Shown: positions 30,996-40,758 of the stretch, piece after piece
How the letters are laid out: each line of letters opens with the position of its first letter
Numbering within the stretch: the stretch's first letter is position 1
Source of the DNA: Pusillimonas minor
GTDB taxonomy: Bacteria > Pseudomonadota > Gammaproteobacteria > Burkholderiales > Burkholderiaceae_B
Assembly: GCF_014237865.1 (NCBI RefSeq)
Contig: NZ_JACJUU010000012.1
Span: forward strand, 1-64,000
DNA length: 64,000 nt
Reading direction: 5' to 3'
The notes under the pieces: model-generated
Database searches by the model: none
Seen by the model: only the letters and a program-made list of their open reading frames with translations
What the model was told of the DNA's origin: nothing
Position numbers and translations under genes: made by a program

Positions 30996-31855
30996 TGGGT
31001 GATCAGTTGGTCGTTGGTAAAGTGCCAGGTTCGGGTAATGGCCAGAATGTCCAGGTCTTGTGCGACTTCGGGGGGTAAGGGGGGAAAGGGCGCCGCGAGT
31101 TGCACAATGCGTCGGGCGGCCAGGTTTAGTACCGGCTCGGACGATGGCCGGTTGATTTCGACGCGCTCAAGCGAACCATCTTTTTTGATGTAGGTGGTGA
31201 GTTGCAGCGTACCGTAGATTTTGCCGCGCGCTTCCTGGGGGTAATGCGTGGTGCCAATGTGTTCGATTTTTTGTCGCCAGGCTTCAACATACTGTGCATA
31301 GGCGGCTTGTTGCGCGGCCGGCCCGACAAATTGCTGCCGGGGGCGCGCGTTGTAACGTTTGATGCGTTCTTTCAGGGCGGCTATTTGCGCCGCAAGCAGG
31401 GTGCTGTCCTGGATACGGTTATCTCGGCCCGGTTCGTCTGACTGTTGCAGCAGGTCGGGGCGTGGCGCCGTGTTGACCTGCAGGCGGGCTTCAAGCTGGG
31501 TCAGCAACTGTTCTTGGCGCGCTTCAAGCTCGGCCTGGCGCTTGCGCATGGCCTCAAGGATGATTTCGTCGGGCGCCTCGGCGCTGGTGCGCGGCAGCGG
31601 GGTGCTGGCCACAGCGTTATTGTTTGCCGTGTTGCCGCCAGCGTTCAGGTTGCTTTGCGCAATTACCTGGGGGGCAACCGGGGCCGCTTCGGTTTGCGCG
31701 TTAACCAGGGTGACGTCAAGCGATTGCGCCGGGGGGCGGGTTGGTGGTTGCGGGTGGGTGAAGCGCAGGGCCAGCGCCGCAGCGTGCAAAATCAGGGACG
31801 CCGCGATACCAATATAAAGATAGGTTTTGCGCTCTATGGCCCACACGCGATTCAT
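30992..31855 (-). CDS. TonB-family energy transducer
   Basis: A 287-residue protein with a cytoplasmic N-terminus, one membrane helix (TYLYIGIAASLILHAAALAL), a Pro-rich stretch, a predicted coiled coil (MRKRQAELEARQEQLLTQLE, near residues 100-120), and a C-terminal TonB domain with YPQEARGKIYGTLQLTTYIK and the NLAARRIVQLAAPFPPLP end. TonB proteins couple the inner-membrane proton force to outer-membrane transport. No exbB/exbD is adjacent, and the companion genes are unrelated, so it may serve envelope assembly. The start was set at ATG 31853-31855, overlapping the RNase gene. Confidence 0.88.
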   Translation of the reverse strand: MNRVWAIERKTYLYIGIAASLILHAAALALRFTHPQPPTRPPAQSLDVTLVNAQTEAAPVAPQVIAQSNLNAGGNTANNNAVASTPLPRTSAEAPDEIILEAMRKRQAELEARQEQLLTQLEARLQVNTAPRPDLLQQSDEPGRDNRIQDSTLLAAQIAALKERIKRYNARPRQQFVGPAAQQAAYAQYVEAWRQKIEHIGTTHYPQEARGKIYGTLQLTTYIKKDGSLERVEINRPSSEPVLNLAARRIVQLAAPFPPLPPEVAQDLDILAITRTWHFTNDQLITQ

Positions 31856-33744
31856 GGCTCCGGTGAAAGGGTCTCGATAAGCCGGCAGTGGATGTCGAGC
31901 GACAGCTCGTCGTAGCCGGTTATTGCCAGTTTGACCTGCGCACCGCGTTCGAGTTCGGGTAAACCGCCCACCCGGGTTACTAAAGGTGCGCAATCGAACC
32001 TGACCAGGTCTTCGCGCAGTACGCTGGCTGTGACTTCGGTAATACCCTGCTGTTGAAGCCAGCGCAGGCACCAATAGCGTTCCATGGTGGACTGGAATTC
32101 ACCCCATGCGGCGTATTGGGCATCAAAGGCGCCAATAATGGCGAACAGGTCGGCTTCTTTGGGCTTGAAGGGTGCAACCAGTCGTGCCGATACGCCATGT
32201 TGCGCGGCTGCGATAATTTGCCCTTGATTGATCAGGTCGACATAGCGTCGCAGGGGCGAGGTGCACCACGCATACTGTGGTACGCCGATGGCTTCGTGCG
32301 GCAGTGCTTGCGTCGACATGCGAACACGTCCGGCCTGCTGTGACCGGTAAATACCGGGCACCCCATGCTGGGCCATAAAAGCGCCCCACAGTTTGTTGGT
32401 CAAAATCATGTATTCGGCCACGAGGCGATCGAGCGGCGCATTGCGTTGGCGCGGCACCAGCTTGACGATACTTTCGGGGTCGTCGGGAGGGCCTTCGAGG
32501 TAAAACGAATACTCGGTTCGGGTGTTGTTTTCGGGTTTGCCGCGCACCGTCTCGCGCTCGCGGTTCAGGTGACGCGAAAACTGCCACAAGGGGCGCAACC
32601 AATGTCCATAAGGCAGCGGTGCGTCGGGGTTGTCCAGCGCTTCTTCGGTAACGTCGGCATCCAGCCAGTTGTGCCGCAGGTTTTCTTTGACGCTGATGCG
32701 TTCCAGGCGGGTCTCGGTTGCACTGACCTCGCCGGTTTCGAGGTTGGCGGTCACGTATAGCGACAGGGCGGGTTTGACCTGCCCTGCGTCTAGTGAAAAC
32801 GCCTGGATCAGTGATTCGGGCAGCATCGACACCTTCTGGCCCGGCATGTAGACCGTAGACATGCGGTTGCGTGCCATGTCGTCGAATTCGTTGCCGCGCT
32901 TGATCAGCAGGCCGGGGGCCGCAATATGGATGCCTATGCGTACCTCGGTGGCTGACACCGGCGTGACCGACAAGGCGTCATCGACTTCGGTTGTGGTGAT
33001 GTCGTCGATGGAATAGGCTTCGACATCGGCAAAAGGCAGGTCGTCCTCAAGCGGCGGCATATCGAGTGCCTTGAGTTCGTGCCCCTTCGGGAAATGGGTG
33101 GCGAAAAAGCGGTCGCGATGAAGCTTGAGCGGATTGGGCCATGCGCCCACCTGAAGCAGCAGTTTTTCGGGCGTCGTGCCCAGCTGGGTAACCGCCGCGT
33201 CAAAAGCCTTCCATTGCAACGAGTTTTTATCGGGCTTGACCAGAAAGCTCTGTGCCACGGCGGCCAGGTCTTCAGGCAGATGCCCTGCGACCAGCTCGTC
33301 TGTCCAGGCTTGCTGCTGCTCGGCCTGCTTTTGCTTTTTTTCGATAGCGGCCAGCGCGGCTTTCAGGATGTCGGGCGGCGCTGGGCGATAGCGACCTTTG
33401 CCCCGCCGATGAAAATAGGCCGGTGCACTGTTCAGTGCAAAGATAAGCGCCGCCTTTTCAACCGCCGAAGGCGGGTGGCCAAAATACTCTTGTGCGAAGG
33501 CAATGGCCTCGAACTCATCTTGTGGCGCACACTCCCACAAAAAATCAATTTCAAGCGTGTCGGCCAGCGCATGCGCTTGCGTTAGCAGGGCTTGAGGCGC
33601 GGGCTGGTCAAACTGGAACAGTACGTGGGCTGTCTTTATTTTGCTGCGTTTTCCGCTTTCCGATTCGACCTGCAGGGTTGAGTCGCTTTGCGAAAAGATT
33701 TTTTCAGCCTTGAATGCGCCACTGTCTTCGTAGAGAACGTACAT
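31852..33744 (-). CDS. RNase II-family exoribonuclease
   Basis: A 630-residue RNB-domain 3'-5' exonuclease. The catalytic block reads SIDDITTTEVDDALSVT; relative to E. coli RNase II, Asp201, Asp209 and Asp210 are kept but Asp207 is Glu. The region CTSPLRRYVDLIN supplies the arginine that binds RNA. An N-terminal domain of about 180 residues replaces classic cold-shock repeats, and the C-terminal S1-like part is short. The start was set at ATG 33742-33744 (MYVLYEDSGAFKAEKIF); the longer reading upstream enters the next gene. It overlaps the TonB gene by 4 bases. Preferred RNA targets are unknown. Confidence 0.9.
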   Translation of the reverse strand: MYVLYEDSGAFKAEKIFSQSDSTLQVESESGKRSKIKTAHVLFQFDQPAPQALLTQAHALADTLEIDFLWECAPQDEFEAIAFAQEYFGHPPSAVEKAALIFALNSAPAYFHRRGKGRYRPAPPDILKAALAAIEKKQKQAEQQQAWTDELVAGHLPEDLAAVAQSFLVKPDKNSLQWKAFDAAVTQLGTTPEKLLLQVGAWPNPLKLHRDRFFATHFPKGHELKALDMPPLEDDLPFADVEAYSIDDITTTEVDDALSVTPVSATEVRIGIHIAAPGLLIKRGNEFDDMARNRMSTVYMPGQKVSMLPESLIQAFSLDAGQVKPALSLYVTANLETGEVSATETRLERISVKENLRHNWLDADVTEEALDNPDAPLPYGHWLRPLWQFSRHLNRERETVRGKPENNTRTEYSFYLEGPPDDPESIVKLVPRQRNAPLDRLVAEYMILTNKLWGAFMAQHGVPGIYRSQQAGRVRMSTQALPHEAIGVPQYAWCTSPLRRYVDLINQGQIIAAAQHGVSARLVAPFKPKEADLFAIIGAFDAQYAAWGEFQSTMERYWCLRWLQQQGITEVTASVLREDLVRFDCAPLVTRVGGLPELERGAQVKLAITGYDELSLDIHCRLIETLSPEP

Positions 33745-33758
33745 ATATAGTTGTGTTT

Positions 33759-34349
33759 TTATCGTTGCGTTTGGGGTTTGCCCTGAATGAACTGCATGAC
33801 TTCGGGCAACCAGCGCGGGAAGTCGGAAATACCGTGGTCGCTGCCGTTGACGATACGACTTTGGCACCCTGCGTACCAGGCTGCCATTTCTTTCCAGTCA
33901 AGCACTTCGTCGCCCGTGCACGCCATTAAAAAATAGCGGTTGTGCGCCTGGGGCGTTGGGAATGCAAGCGCAGCGAGTTCGTCGACGTGCCTGGGCAAAA
34001 AAACGAAAGGTTCTGTGCTGTGATACTGCTGATGTGTGCCGACTTGGGTGGCCAGGTCGCGTGCGCCGTAAATGACCGGGTTGAGCAAAACGGCACGACA
34101 GCCACGTGCGTGTGCCAGATGGCCGGCGTAGTAGCCCCCAAGCGATGAGCCAATAAGGGTGATGTCGGCCGGGTCGCCTGCATGCAAGTCAATAAGATTG
34201 TTGCATAAATTGATAGCGCCCTGCGGGCTTGCTGGCAGTTGCGGGCAATGCCAGTGATCGGCCAGGCGCAGGTTGGCAACGGCCTGGGCCAGCCACTGGG
34301 CCTTGGCAGATTGCGGCGAAGAGCGAAAACCGTGCAGGTAGAGAATCAT
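33759..34349 (-). CDS. YqiA/YcfP-family alpha/beta hydrolase
   Basis: A 196-residue esterase-like protein beginning MILYLHGFRSSPQSAKA with the nucleophile elbow IGSSLGGYYAG, a late Asp in CTGDEVLDW and His in GSDHGISDFPRW, giving a complete Ser-Asp-His triad. Such proteins hydrolyse short acyl esters in vitro; the physiological substrate is not known. The ATG overlaps the mpl stop (ATGA), so it is translated with mpl. Its end is 14 bases before the RNase start. Confidence 0.88.
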   Translation of the reverse strand: MILYLHGFRSSPQSAKAQWLAQAVANLRLADHWHCPQLPASPQGAINLCNNLIDLHAGDPADITLIGSSLGGYYAGHLAHARGCRAVLLNPVIYGARDLATQVGTHQQYHSTEPFVFLPRHVDELAALAFPTPQAHNRYFLMACTGDEVLDWKEMAAWYAGCQSRIVNGSDHGISDFPRWLPEVMQFIQGKPQTQR

Positions 34350-35719
34350 GCGTGTGTGTGGCCAAGCGCAGCAAGGACTTTTTGGTGAATGCCGCCAAAA
34401 CTGCCGTTGCTCATGATCAGGATGTGGTCGCCGGTAGCGGCGGCGGTAACGATGGCTTGCACTAGCGCGTTCAGGTCGTGGTGCGCCTGGGCTTTTGCAC
34501 CGAGTGGCGCCAGTACCTGGGCCGGGTCCCAACCCAGGGCGTGCTTGCCCTGCGTCTCGCCAAAGCAAAAAATCAGGTCGGCATCTTGCAGGGCGTCGGG
34601 CAGTTGTGCGGCCATGGTGCCCAGCTTCATTGTGTTCGAGCGAGGCTCGATGACGGCCAGAATGCGCGCCTGACCGACTTGCCGGCGCAGGCCTGCCAGC
34701 GTGGTGGCAATGGCTGTGGGGTGGTGGGCGAAGTCGTCGTACACCGTAATGTTATCGACGGCGCCGCGCACCTCCATGCGCCGCTTTACCCCGCCAAAGC
34801 TTGACAGCGCCTGCACGGCTTTTGCAGTGTCGACCCCAACATGGTGTGCGGCTGCCAGGGCTGCCAGCGCGTTCAGCTTGTTGTGTTCGCCGGTCAGGTT
34901 CCAGGTGACATCGCCAACGGGTGTGCCGTCTTGAACAACGGTGAAGTGGGTGGCATGGCCGTGGTCGCGATACTGCCAGTGGCCGGTGTCGCCGAAACTG
35001 ACGACGGGTGTCCAGCAACCGCGTGCAATGACGCGATCGAGGGCGGGTGCATTGACGGGGCGAATGATTTGCCCGCCCGCGGGTACGGTGCGCAGTAAAT
35101 GATGAAACTGGATTTCGATCGCTTCCAGTGTGGGGAAGATATCAGCGTGGTCGTATTCAAGGTTGTTCAGTATGGCCGTGCGCGGCCGGTAGTGCACAAA
35201 CTTTGATCGCTTGTCGAAAAAGGCCGTGTCGTATTCATCGGCCTCGATGACGAACAGTTTTTGCGCCGGGTTGAACCGGGCTGACACTTTCAGGCCGGGG
35301 GCGATGCCCCCGATCAGGAAGTTGGGGGCCAGACCGGACTGCTCGAGTATCCAGGCCAGCATCGAGCTGGTGGTGGTTTTCCCGTGAGTGCCGGCAACGG
35401 CCAGAACATGTTGTCCTTGCAGAATGTTTTCGCCCAGCCACTGCGGACCCGACGTATAAGGCAAGCCCAGGTCAAGAATCGCTTCCATCAGCGGGTTGCC
35501 GCGTGTCACGACATTACCTACGATGAACAGGTCAGGTTTCAGGTTGACCTGGTCGGCCCCGAAACCTTCGGTCAGGGAAATGCCCTGTTCTTCAAGCTGG
35601 GTGCTCATGGGAGGGTAGACACCGGCGTCGCAGCCGGTAACGGTGTGGCCTGCTGCGCGGGCGATCAGGGCCAAACCACCCATGAAGGTTCCGCAGATCC
35701 CCAAAATATGTATGTGCAT
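34346..35719 (-). CDS. mpl: UDP-MurNAc L-alanyl-gamma-D-glutamyl-meso-DAP ligase
   Basis: This 457-residue Mur ligase joins recycled tripeptide to UDP-MurNAc, saving peptidoglycan material. The N-terminal MHIHILGICGTFMGG, P-loop AGTHGKTTTSSM, NLEYDHADIF, and C-terminal VYDDFAHHPTAI plus ERRSNTM-like PRSNTMKLG are typical of Mpl. No trailing domain is present. It is first in a long leftward run and diverges from tlpA over 76 bases. Confidence 0.96.
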   Translation of the reverse strand: MHIHILGICGTFMGGLALIARAAGHTVTGCDAGVYPPMSTQLEEQGISLTEGFGADQVNLKPDLFIVGNVVTRGNPLMEAILDLGLPYTSGPQWLGENILQGQHVLAVAGTHGKTTTSSMLAWILEQSGLAPNFLIGGIAPGLKVSARFNPAQKLFVIEADEYDTAFFDKRSKFVHYRPRTAILNNLEYDHADIFPTLEAIEIQFHHLLRTVPAGGQIIRPVNAPALDRVIARGCWTPVVSFGDTGHWQYRDHGHATHFTVVQDGTPVGDVTWNLTGEHNKLNALAALAAAHHVGVDTAKAVQALSSFGGVKRRMEVRGAVDNITVYDDFAHHPTAIATTLAGLRRQVGQARILAVIEPRSNTMKLGTMAAQLPDALQDADLIFCFGETQGKHALGWDPAQVLAPLGAKAQAHHDLNALVQAIVTAAATGDHILIMSNGSFGGIHQKVLAALGHTHA

Positions 35720-35795
35720 TCATTCTCTCCTGGCCGCCTATTGTAGTCAGCCGGCCGTGCCGCGCCCGAATATCGGCGATGTTAAAATCCATTTT

Positions 35796-36305
35796 ATGAT
35801 GATGCGTCGTAAATTTTTGCAGGGTTGCCTGGGCATGTTTGCCACGGGGCTTTTGGCCGTTGGGGGCGTACCTCATGCCGTGGCATCGTCGGCCGGGCTG
35901 TTTGGTCTTCAGTTTCCCGACCCAGACGGCACTCCGGTCTCGCTTGACCAGTGGCGGGGCGGTCCGGTGGTGGTTAATTTCTGGGCGACTTGGTGTCCGC
36001 CGTGCGTCAAAGAAATGCCCGACCTCGAAGCGCTTAAGCAAAAGTATCCCGGGGTGCAGTTTCTGGGTCTGGGGGTCGATACGGCCGCCAACATTAAAAA
36101 GTTCATTCCTAAAGTCAATGTGACGTATCCTTTGCTGGTTACGGGGTATGGCGGTATTGACCTCATGAAAACCTTGGGCAACTCAACGGGTGGTTTGCCG
36201 TATACCCTGGTATACGATGCGTCTGGCAACGTCCTCGAACGCATTATGGGTCAGGTCAAGCCCGATCATCTCGACGCGATCTTGCAGCGTGTTTCAATGC
36301 CTTGA
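35796..36305 (+). CDS. TlpA-family thiol-disulfide protein
   Basis: A 169-residue periplasmic thioredoxin-like protein. A signal peptide (MMMRRKFLQGCLGMFATGLL, cut near VPHAVAS) leads to the reductase fold with the active site WATWCPPCVKEM and a cis-Pro in GGLPYTLVYD. The RRKFLQG start is twin-arginine-like, so Tat export is possible. The family reduces specific cysteines, for instance during cytochrome or copper-centre assembly; neither partner is nearby. Three adjacent ATGs make the exact start ambiguous by two residues. Confidence 0.9.
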   Translation: MMMRRKFLQGCLGMFATGLLAVGGVPHAVASSAGLFGLQFPDPDGTPVSLDQWRGGPVVVNFWATWCPPCVKEMPDLEALKQKYPGVQFLGLGVDTAANIKKFIPKVNVTYPLLVTGYGGIDLMKTLGNSTGGLPYTLVYDASGNVLERIMGQVKPDHLDAILQRVSMP

Positions 36306-36411
36306 GTACGTGTTGCTGCAATTCAATACGTTCTTGGTTTTTTAGGTATTTAATAGACAAATAACGCTCTTTAGCGTAAAAAGACGGTCTGTCTGTCGTA
36401 GAAAAACATAA

Positions 36412-36846
36412 ATGGCACAACACATTCTGGTTTTGCATGGCCCCAACCTGAACATGCTGGGTACCCGCGAACCCGGCATTTACGGGCGGCAAACGCTGGC
36501 CGATATCAACGCGCGCCTGGCCGAAGTCTGCGCCGAAGCCGATGCGGGCTGTGCTGTTTTCCAAAGCAACCACGAAGGCGAGCTGGTGGATCGCATCCAG
36601 GCCACGCGGCACGACGAAACAGAATTCATTATCATTAATGCAGGCGCTTACACGCATACCAGCGTGGCTATTCGCGATGCGCTGGCCGCAGTGGGTTTGC
36701 CGTTCATCGAAGTACATTTGTCCAACGTCTACAAACGTGAACCTTTCCGCCATCACTCGTATTTGTCGGATCAGGCGCAGGGCGTTATTGCAGGTTTAGG
36801 TGCCTATGGGTACGAGGCAGCGCTTCGTTATGCCCTGGCTCATTAG
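36412..36846 (+). CDS. aroQ: 3-Dehydroquinate dehydratase, type II
   Basis: A 144-residue type II dehydroquinase, converting 3-dehydroquinate to 3-dehydroshikimate. Conserved [20 protein letters not shown] (with the catalytic Tyr), [24 protein letters not shown] and [18 protein letters not shown] are all present. It is followed after 87 bases by accB, an order frequent in proteobacteria. A 5-bp hairpin (36364-36377) lies in its leader. Confidence 0.98.
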   Translation: MAQHILVLHGPNLNMLGTREPGIYGRQTLADINARLAEVCAEADAGCAVFQSNHEGELVDRIQATRHDETEFIIINAGAYTHTSVAIRDALAAVGLPFIEVHLSNVYKREPFRHHSYLSDQAQGVIAGLGAYGYEAALRYALAH

Positions 36847-36933
36847 GTGCTGCGTTTCACCAATTAATTTTTTAACAATCATTACTCGAGCATCGCGCTG
36901 AATTGGCCTGATGCCGCGTTACGGGAAGTTTGT

Positions 36934-37380
36934 ATGGACCTCAGAAAACTAAAAACCTTGATCGATCTCGTTGCCGAGTCCGGTATTGCCGAACTCGAAA
37001 TCACCGAAGGCGAGGGTAAGGTACGCATCGTCAAATTCTCCCAGTCGGTTCAACCGGTGGCCTATGTGCCCGAGGCCGCGCCTGTGCAGGCCGCCGCTGC
37101 GGCAGCGCCCGCTGCGCCGGCCGAAGCCGCGCCCAAGGCGCCGCAAGGCCATATCGTCAAAGCGCCTATGGTGGGTACGTTCTACCGTGCGCCCAACCCG
37201 GGTGCATCGCCTTTCGTCGAGGTTGGCCAGTCGGTCAAAGAGGGCGACCCGGTGTGCATCATCGAGGCCATGAAGCTACTTAACGAAATCGAGGCCGACA
37301 AGTCTGGCGTGATCAAAGAAATCCTGGTCGAAAATGGCGAACCTGTCGAGTATGGCCAACCCCTATTTGTAATTGGCTGA
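36934..37380 (+). CDS. accB: Biotin carboxyl carrier protein of acetyl-CoA carboxylase
   Basis: This 148-residue carrier shuttles carboxyl-biotin between AccC and the transferase for fatty-acid synthesis. An N-terminal helix-rich part, an Ala/Pro linker (residues ~50-72) and a C-terminal biotinyl domain with the lysine in [14 protein letters not shown] are visible. The residue after the biotinylated Lys is Leu-Leu rather than the commoner Met-Met. accC begins three bases after the stop, a conserved operon. Confidence 0.98.
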   Translation: MDLRKLKTLIDLVAESGIAELEITEGEGKVRIVKFSQSVQPVAYVPEAAPVQAAAAAAPAAPAEAAPKAPQGHIVKAPMVGTFYRAPNPGASPFVEVGQSVKEGDPVCIIEAMKLLNEIEADKSGVIKEILVENGEPVEYGQPLFVIG

Positions 37381-37383
37381 TCC

Positions 37384-38730
37384 ATGTTTGAAAAAATCCT
37401 GATTGCCAATCGCGGTGAAATCGCCCTGCGCATTCAGCGGGCCTGCCGTGAACTGGGCATTAAAACCGTTGTTGTGTACTCCGAGGCCGACCGTACAGCC
37501 AAGTATGTACGTCTGGCCGACGAAGCCGTCTGTATCGGCCCGGCGTCCGCCAAAGACAGCTACCTGAGTATGCCGGCGCTTATCTCGGCCGCCGAAGTCA
37601 CCGACGCCGAAGCCATTCACCCGGGGTACGGGTTTTTGTCCGAAAACGCCGACTTCGCCGAGCGTGTCGAGAAAAGCGGTTTTGTCTTTATCGGCCCGCG
37701 TCCCGAAACCATTCGCCTGATGGGCGACAAGGTCAGTGCCAAGCACGCCATGATCGAAGCCGGAGTGCCGGTTGTGCCGGGCTCCGACGGTGCACTGCCC
37801 GAAGACCCACAAGAAATTTTGCGCATTGCACGCAACGTGGGTTACCCGGTCATTATCAAGGCTGCCGGTGGCGGCGGTGGTCGAGGCATGCGCGTGGTAT
37901 ACACCGAGGCCGCGCTGCTTAATGCAGTGGGCATGACGCGCACCGAAGCTGGTGCTGCGTTCAATAACCCCGAGGTCTACCTCGAAAAATTCCTCGAGAA
38001 TCCGCGTCACGTCGAAATCCAGGTGCTGGCCGATGGTGGTCGAAATGCCGTCTGGCTGGGCGAACGCGACTGCTCGATGCAGCGTCGTCACCAAAAGGTC
38101 ATCGAAGAAGCGCCCGCACCGCATATCCAGCGCAAGCTTATCGAACGCATAGGCGAACGCTGTGCCGAGGCCTGCCGCAAAATGGGTTACCGGGGCGCCG
38201 GTACGTTTGAGTTCTTGTACGAAAACGGCGAGTTTTTCTTCATCGAGATGAACACCCGTATTCAGGTCGAACATACCGTTACCGAGATGATCACGGGTGT
38301 CGATCTGGTGGCTCAGCAAATTCGTATTGCCGCCGGCGAGAAGTTCACGTTGCGTCAGCGCGATGTCCAGTTCCGTGGCCACGCCATCGAGTGCCGTATC
38401 AACGCCGAAGACCCCTTCAAATTTACGCCCAGTCCGGGCAAAATCACCGCCTGGCATGCGCCGGGGGGCATGGGGGTTCGTCTCGACTCACACGTATTCA
38501 GCGGTTACAGCATTCCGCCCAACTACGACTCCATGATCGGCAAGCTTATTACGTACGGCGACACCCGCGAGCAAGCCATTGCACGTATGCAAATTGCCTT
38601 GTCCGAAATGGTGGTTGAAGGCATTCAAACCAACATCCCGCTGCACCGCGAGCTGATGCAAGACGCCCGCTTTGTCGAGGGCGGCACCAGTATTCACTAC
38701 CTCGAACACAAGTTGTCGCAGCGTCCCTAA
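37384..38730 (+). CDS. accC: Acetyl-CoA carboxylase, biotin carboxylase subunit
   Basis: A 448-residue ATP-grasp enzyme that carboxylates biotin on Acc[28 protein letters not shown], the glycine loop [33 protein letters not shown] and the [13 protein letters not shown] active-site strand are all conserved. It is coupled to accB with a three-base gap and is followed by prmA after 32 bases, the usual neighbourhood. Confidence 0.99.
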   Translation: MFEKILIANRGEIALRIQRACRELGIKTVVVYSEADRTAKYVRLADEAVCIGPASAKDSYLSMPALISAAEVTDAEAIHPGYGFLSENADFAERVEKSGFVFIGPRPETIRLMGDKVSAKHAMIEAGVPVVPGSDGALPEDPQEILRIARNVGYPVIIKAAGGGGGRGMRVVYTEAALLNAVGMTRTEAGAAFNNPEVYLEKFLENPRHVEIQVLADGGRNAVWLGERDCSMQRRHQKVIEEAPAPHIQRKLIERIGERCAEACRKMGYRGAGTFEFLYENGEFFFIEMNTRIQVEHTVTEMITGVDLVAQQIRIAAGEKFTLRQRDVQFRGHAIECRINAEDPFKFTPSPGKITAWHAPGGMGVRLDSHVFSGYSIPPNYDSMIGKLITYGDTREQAIARMQIALSEMVVEGIQTNIPLHRELMQDARFVEGGTSIHYLEHKLSQRP

Positions 38731-38762
38731 CTGGGCCGCTCGTCAACGATCCGGAAGCTCTC

Positions 38763-39671
38763 ATGCGTGAATTGGTGTTGAATTGTCCCGAAGCGGCGGC
38801 AGAGGCTTTGTCCGATGCCCTGCTCGAGGCAGGTGTGTTGTCGGTATCTGTCGAAGATGCCGATCGCGATACCGAAGCCGAACAGCCTTTGTTTGGCGAA
38901 CCGGGTACCGAACCCGAAGTGCAAGCCTGGCAACATAACCGTGTTGTGGCCTTGCTCCCCGATGGCGTCGACCCCGAGCACATCCTCGAGGCTGTGCGCG
39001 TCAATGCCGATCTGGGCCTCGACTTGTCGCACTGGGAAACCCGCGAGGTGCCCGATGCCGATTGGGTTCGGGTCACCCAATCGCAGTTCGGCCCGATTCA
39101 GGTTGGTGAGAAAGTCTGGATTATCCCGAGTTGGCATCGCGATGATCAGATCGTGCCTGCATCAGACGACGTGGTCACGCTTGAGCTTGATCCGGGTCTG
39201 GCCTTTGGTACAGGCAGCCACCCCACAACGCATTTGTGCCTCGAATGGTTGTCCGAAGCCATGACGGGGTCGCCCACGCTGCTCGATTATGGTTGCGGTT
39301 CTGGCATTTTGGCCATTGCAGCGCGCAAGCTGGGTTGCGGCCCGGCCTGGGCTGTCGACATCGACCCGCAAGCGGTCACATCGACGCAATACAATGCGTC
39401 AGTCAACCAGGTTCAACTGCAGGCCGGTTTGCCCGATGCCTTGCCCGAGGGTGATTTTGGCGTGGTTATGGCTAATATTCTGTCCAATCCACTCAAGATC
39501 CTCGCACCTATGCTGTGTCACCGGGTGTCGCCAGGCGGTCACCTGGTGTTGTCCGGGGTGCTCGAGCGCCAGGCAGAAGAGGTCGCGCAGGCGTATGCCC
39601 CCTGGATAGCCATGTCTGTCTGGAAGGCACGTGACGGCTGGGTGTGCTTGCACGGCCAACGTGGCCGGTAA
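38763..39671 (+). CDS. prmA: Ribosomal protein L11 methyltransferase
   Basis: A 302-residue SAM enzyme that trimethylates ribosomal protein L11. The recognition domain fills the first ~100 residues; the catalytic domain has GLAFGTGSHPTTHLCLEWL, the SAM loop LLDYGCGSGILAIAA and NILSNPL. The start at ATG 38763 gives MRELVLNCPE. It follows accC on the same strand and precedes a zinc-ribbon protein by 24 bases. Confidence 0.97.
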   Translation: MRELVLNCPEAAAEALSDALLEAGVLSVSVEDADRDTEAEQPLFGEPGTEPEVQAWQHNRVVALLPDGVDPEHILEAVRVNADLGLDLSHWETREVPDADWVRVTQSQFGPIQVGEKVWIIPSWHRDDQIVPASDDVVTLELDPGLAFGTGSHPTTHLCLEWLSEAMTGSPTLLDYGCGSGILAIAARKLGCGPAWAVDIDPQAVTSTQYNASVNQVQLQAGLPDALPEGDFGVVMANILSNPLKILAPMLCHRVSPGGHLVLSGVLERQAEEVAQAYAPWIAMSVWKARDGWVCLHGQRGR

Positions 39672-39695
39672 TGTTTCTTCTGGTGGTGTAGCGGT

Positions 39696-40757
39696 ATGAA
39701 GCTGAACACCCGTTGCCCCGATTGCGGCACTGTCTTCGGGGCCAGCCTCGAGCAACTGAAGCTGCGCAAGGGGTATATCCGGTGCATTAATTGTGCCGGC
39801 ATTTTCGACGGCTACGAAGCTGTCGTCGATGAAAAGTCGGCCGAAGACAATGCGTCTGAAAGCGAGACTCAAGCGCAAGACGCTGCGTTGCCGCCCGTGT
39901 TGGGTGCAGCTGCCCGGCTGAAAGCGCCGGCCAGTGCCGAGCCCTTTATTGGCAGCGCATCGGGTGGGCCTGCGGCCACTAATGAACCTGTCGTGACGAT
40001 TCCTGTGCGCGGGCGCGCGCCTGCAGTGCCCGCGCGGCCCGAGCCTACGCTTGCGGCGACCGGCGCCGGGCCTCGCTTGCCACATATCGTCGACGATCGC
40101 GGCTCCGGGGTGTTCGAGTCCGACACCGAAGACGAGACATCAGCGGCCGACACCCCACGTATTTTTGTCGAGCCCAAAAATTATCGTAAGGTTAACGACA
40201 ACGTATTTCTCACCGATCGTCGACGTGCGTCGGGTGGCCACTCGGGCGGACTGCGTTGGGTGTTGGTATTGCTGGTGTTGGGGTTTGCAGCCCTTTTACT
40301 GGCTTATGCCTTCCGCATGCAACTTGCGGCAGAGGTGCCCTGGACGCGACCCTGGCTTGAACGTGCATGTCTGCATCTCGATTGCACCGTCGATTATCCG
40401 CAGCGTATCGACCGCATTTCGATTATGGACTCTTCGTTGCGTGCGGCTGGTGCCGAGGCCGGGCAGACGACGCCGCAGCCGGGCGGCGCTGAAGTGACCG
40501 AAATGGTGTTGACCGTTGTCATGCGCAACACTTACGACAAGCCGCAGCAGTGGCCGGCACTCACGCTCGATCTGGTCGACTTTTCGGGCGCGATTGTGTC
40601 GCGGCGTATTTTGCAGCCGGCCGACTATCTCGACGATCAACAGGTCAGCGGCCCATTCGGTGCGCAGCAAGAGGTTCGTTTGCGTGTGTCGGTGCCGGTT
40701 AACGGCTTGCGGATCAATGGTTACCAATTAGGCAAGTATTTTCCTTCAAAGGATTAA
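39696..40757 (+). CDS. Zinc-ribbon and DUF3426 membrane protein
   Basis: A 353-residue protein with an N-terminal zinc ribbon (RCPDCGTVF then IRCINCAGIF), a long low-complexity linker, one membrane helix near residue 190 (LRWVLVLLVLGFAALLLAYA) and a C-terminal domain of about 150 residues typical of DUF3426. The function is unknown. It ends one base before the PfkB-like kinase gene and follows prmA, a conserved position in betaproteobacteria. A regulatory or scaffold role at the inner membrane is possible but not shown. Confidence 0.87.
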   Translation: MKLNTRCPDCGTVFGASLEQLKLRKGYIRCINCAGIFDGYEAVVDEKSAEDNASESETQAQDAALPPVLGAAARLKAPASAEPFIGSASGGPAATNEPVVTIPVRGRAPAVPARPEPTLAATGAGPRLPHIVDDRGSGVFESDTEDETSAADTPRIFVEPKNYRKVNDNVFLTDRRRASGGHSGGLRWVLVLLVLGFAALLLAYAFRMQLAAEVPWTRPWLERACLHLDCTVDYPQRIDRISIMDSSLRAAGAEAGQTTPQPGGAEVTEMVLTVVMRNTYDKPQQWPALTLDLVDFSGAIVSRRILQPADYLDDQQVSGPFGAQQEVRLRVSVPVNGLRINGYQLGKYFPSKD

Positions 40758-40758
40758 G

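Noticed and set aside
37363-38457. A 364-codon leftward open frame inside accC
   Set aside because: Shadow of accC with no independent motif support.
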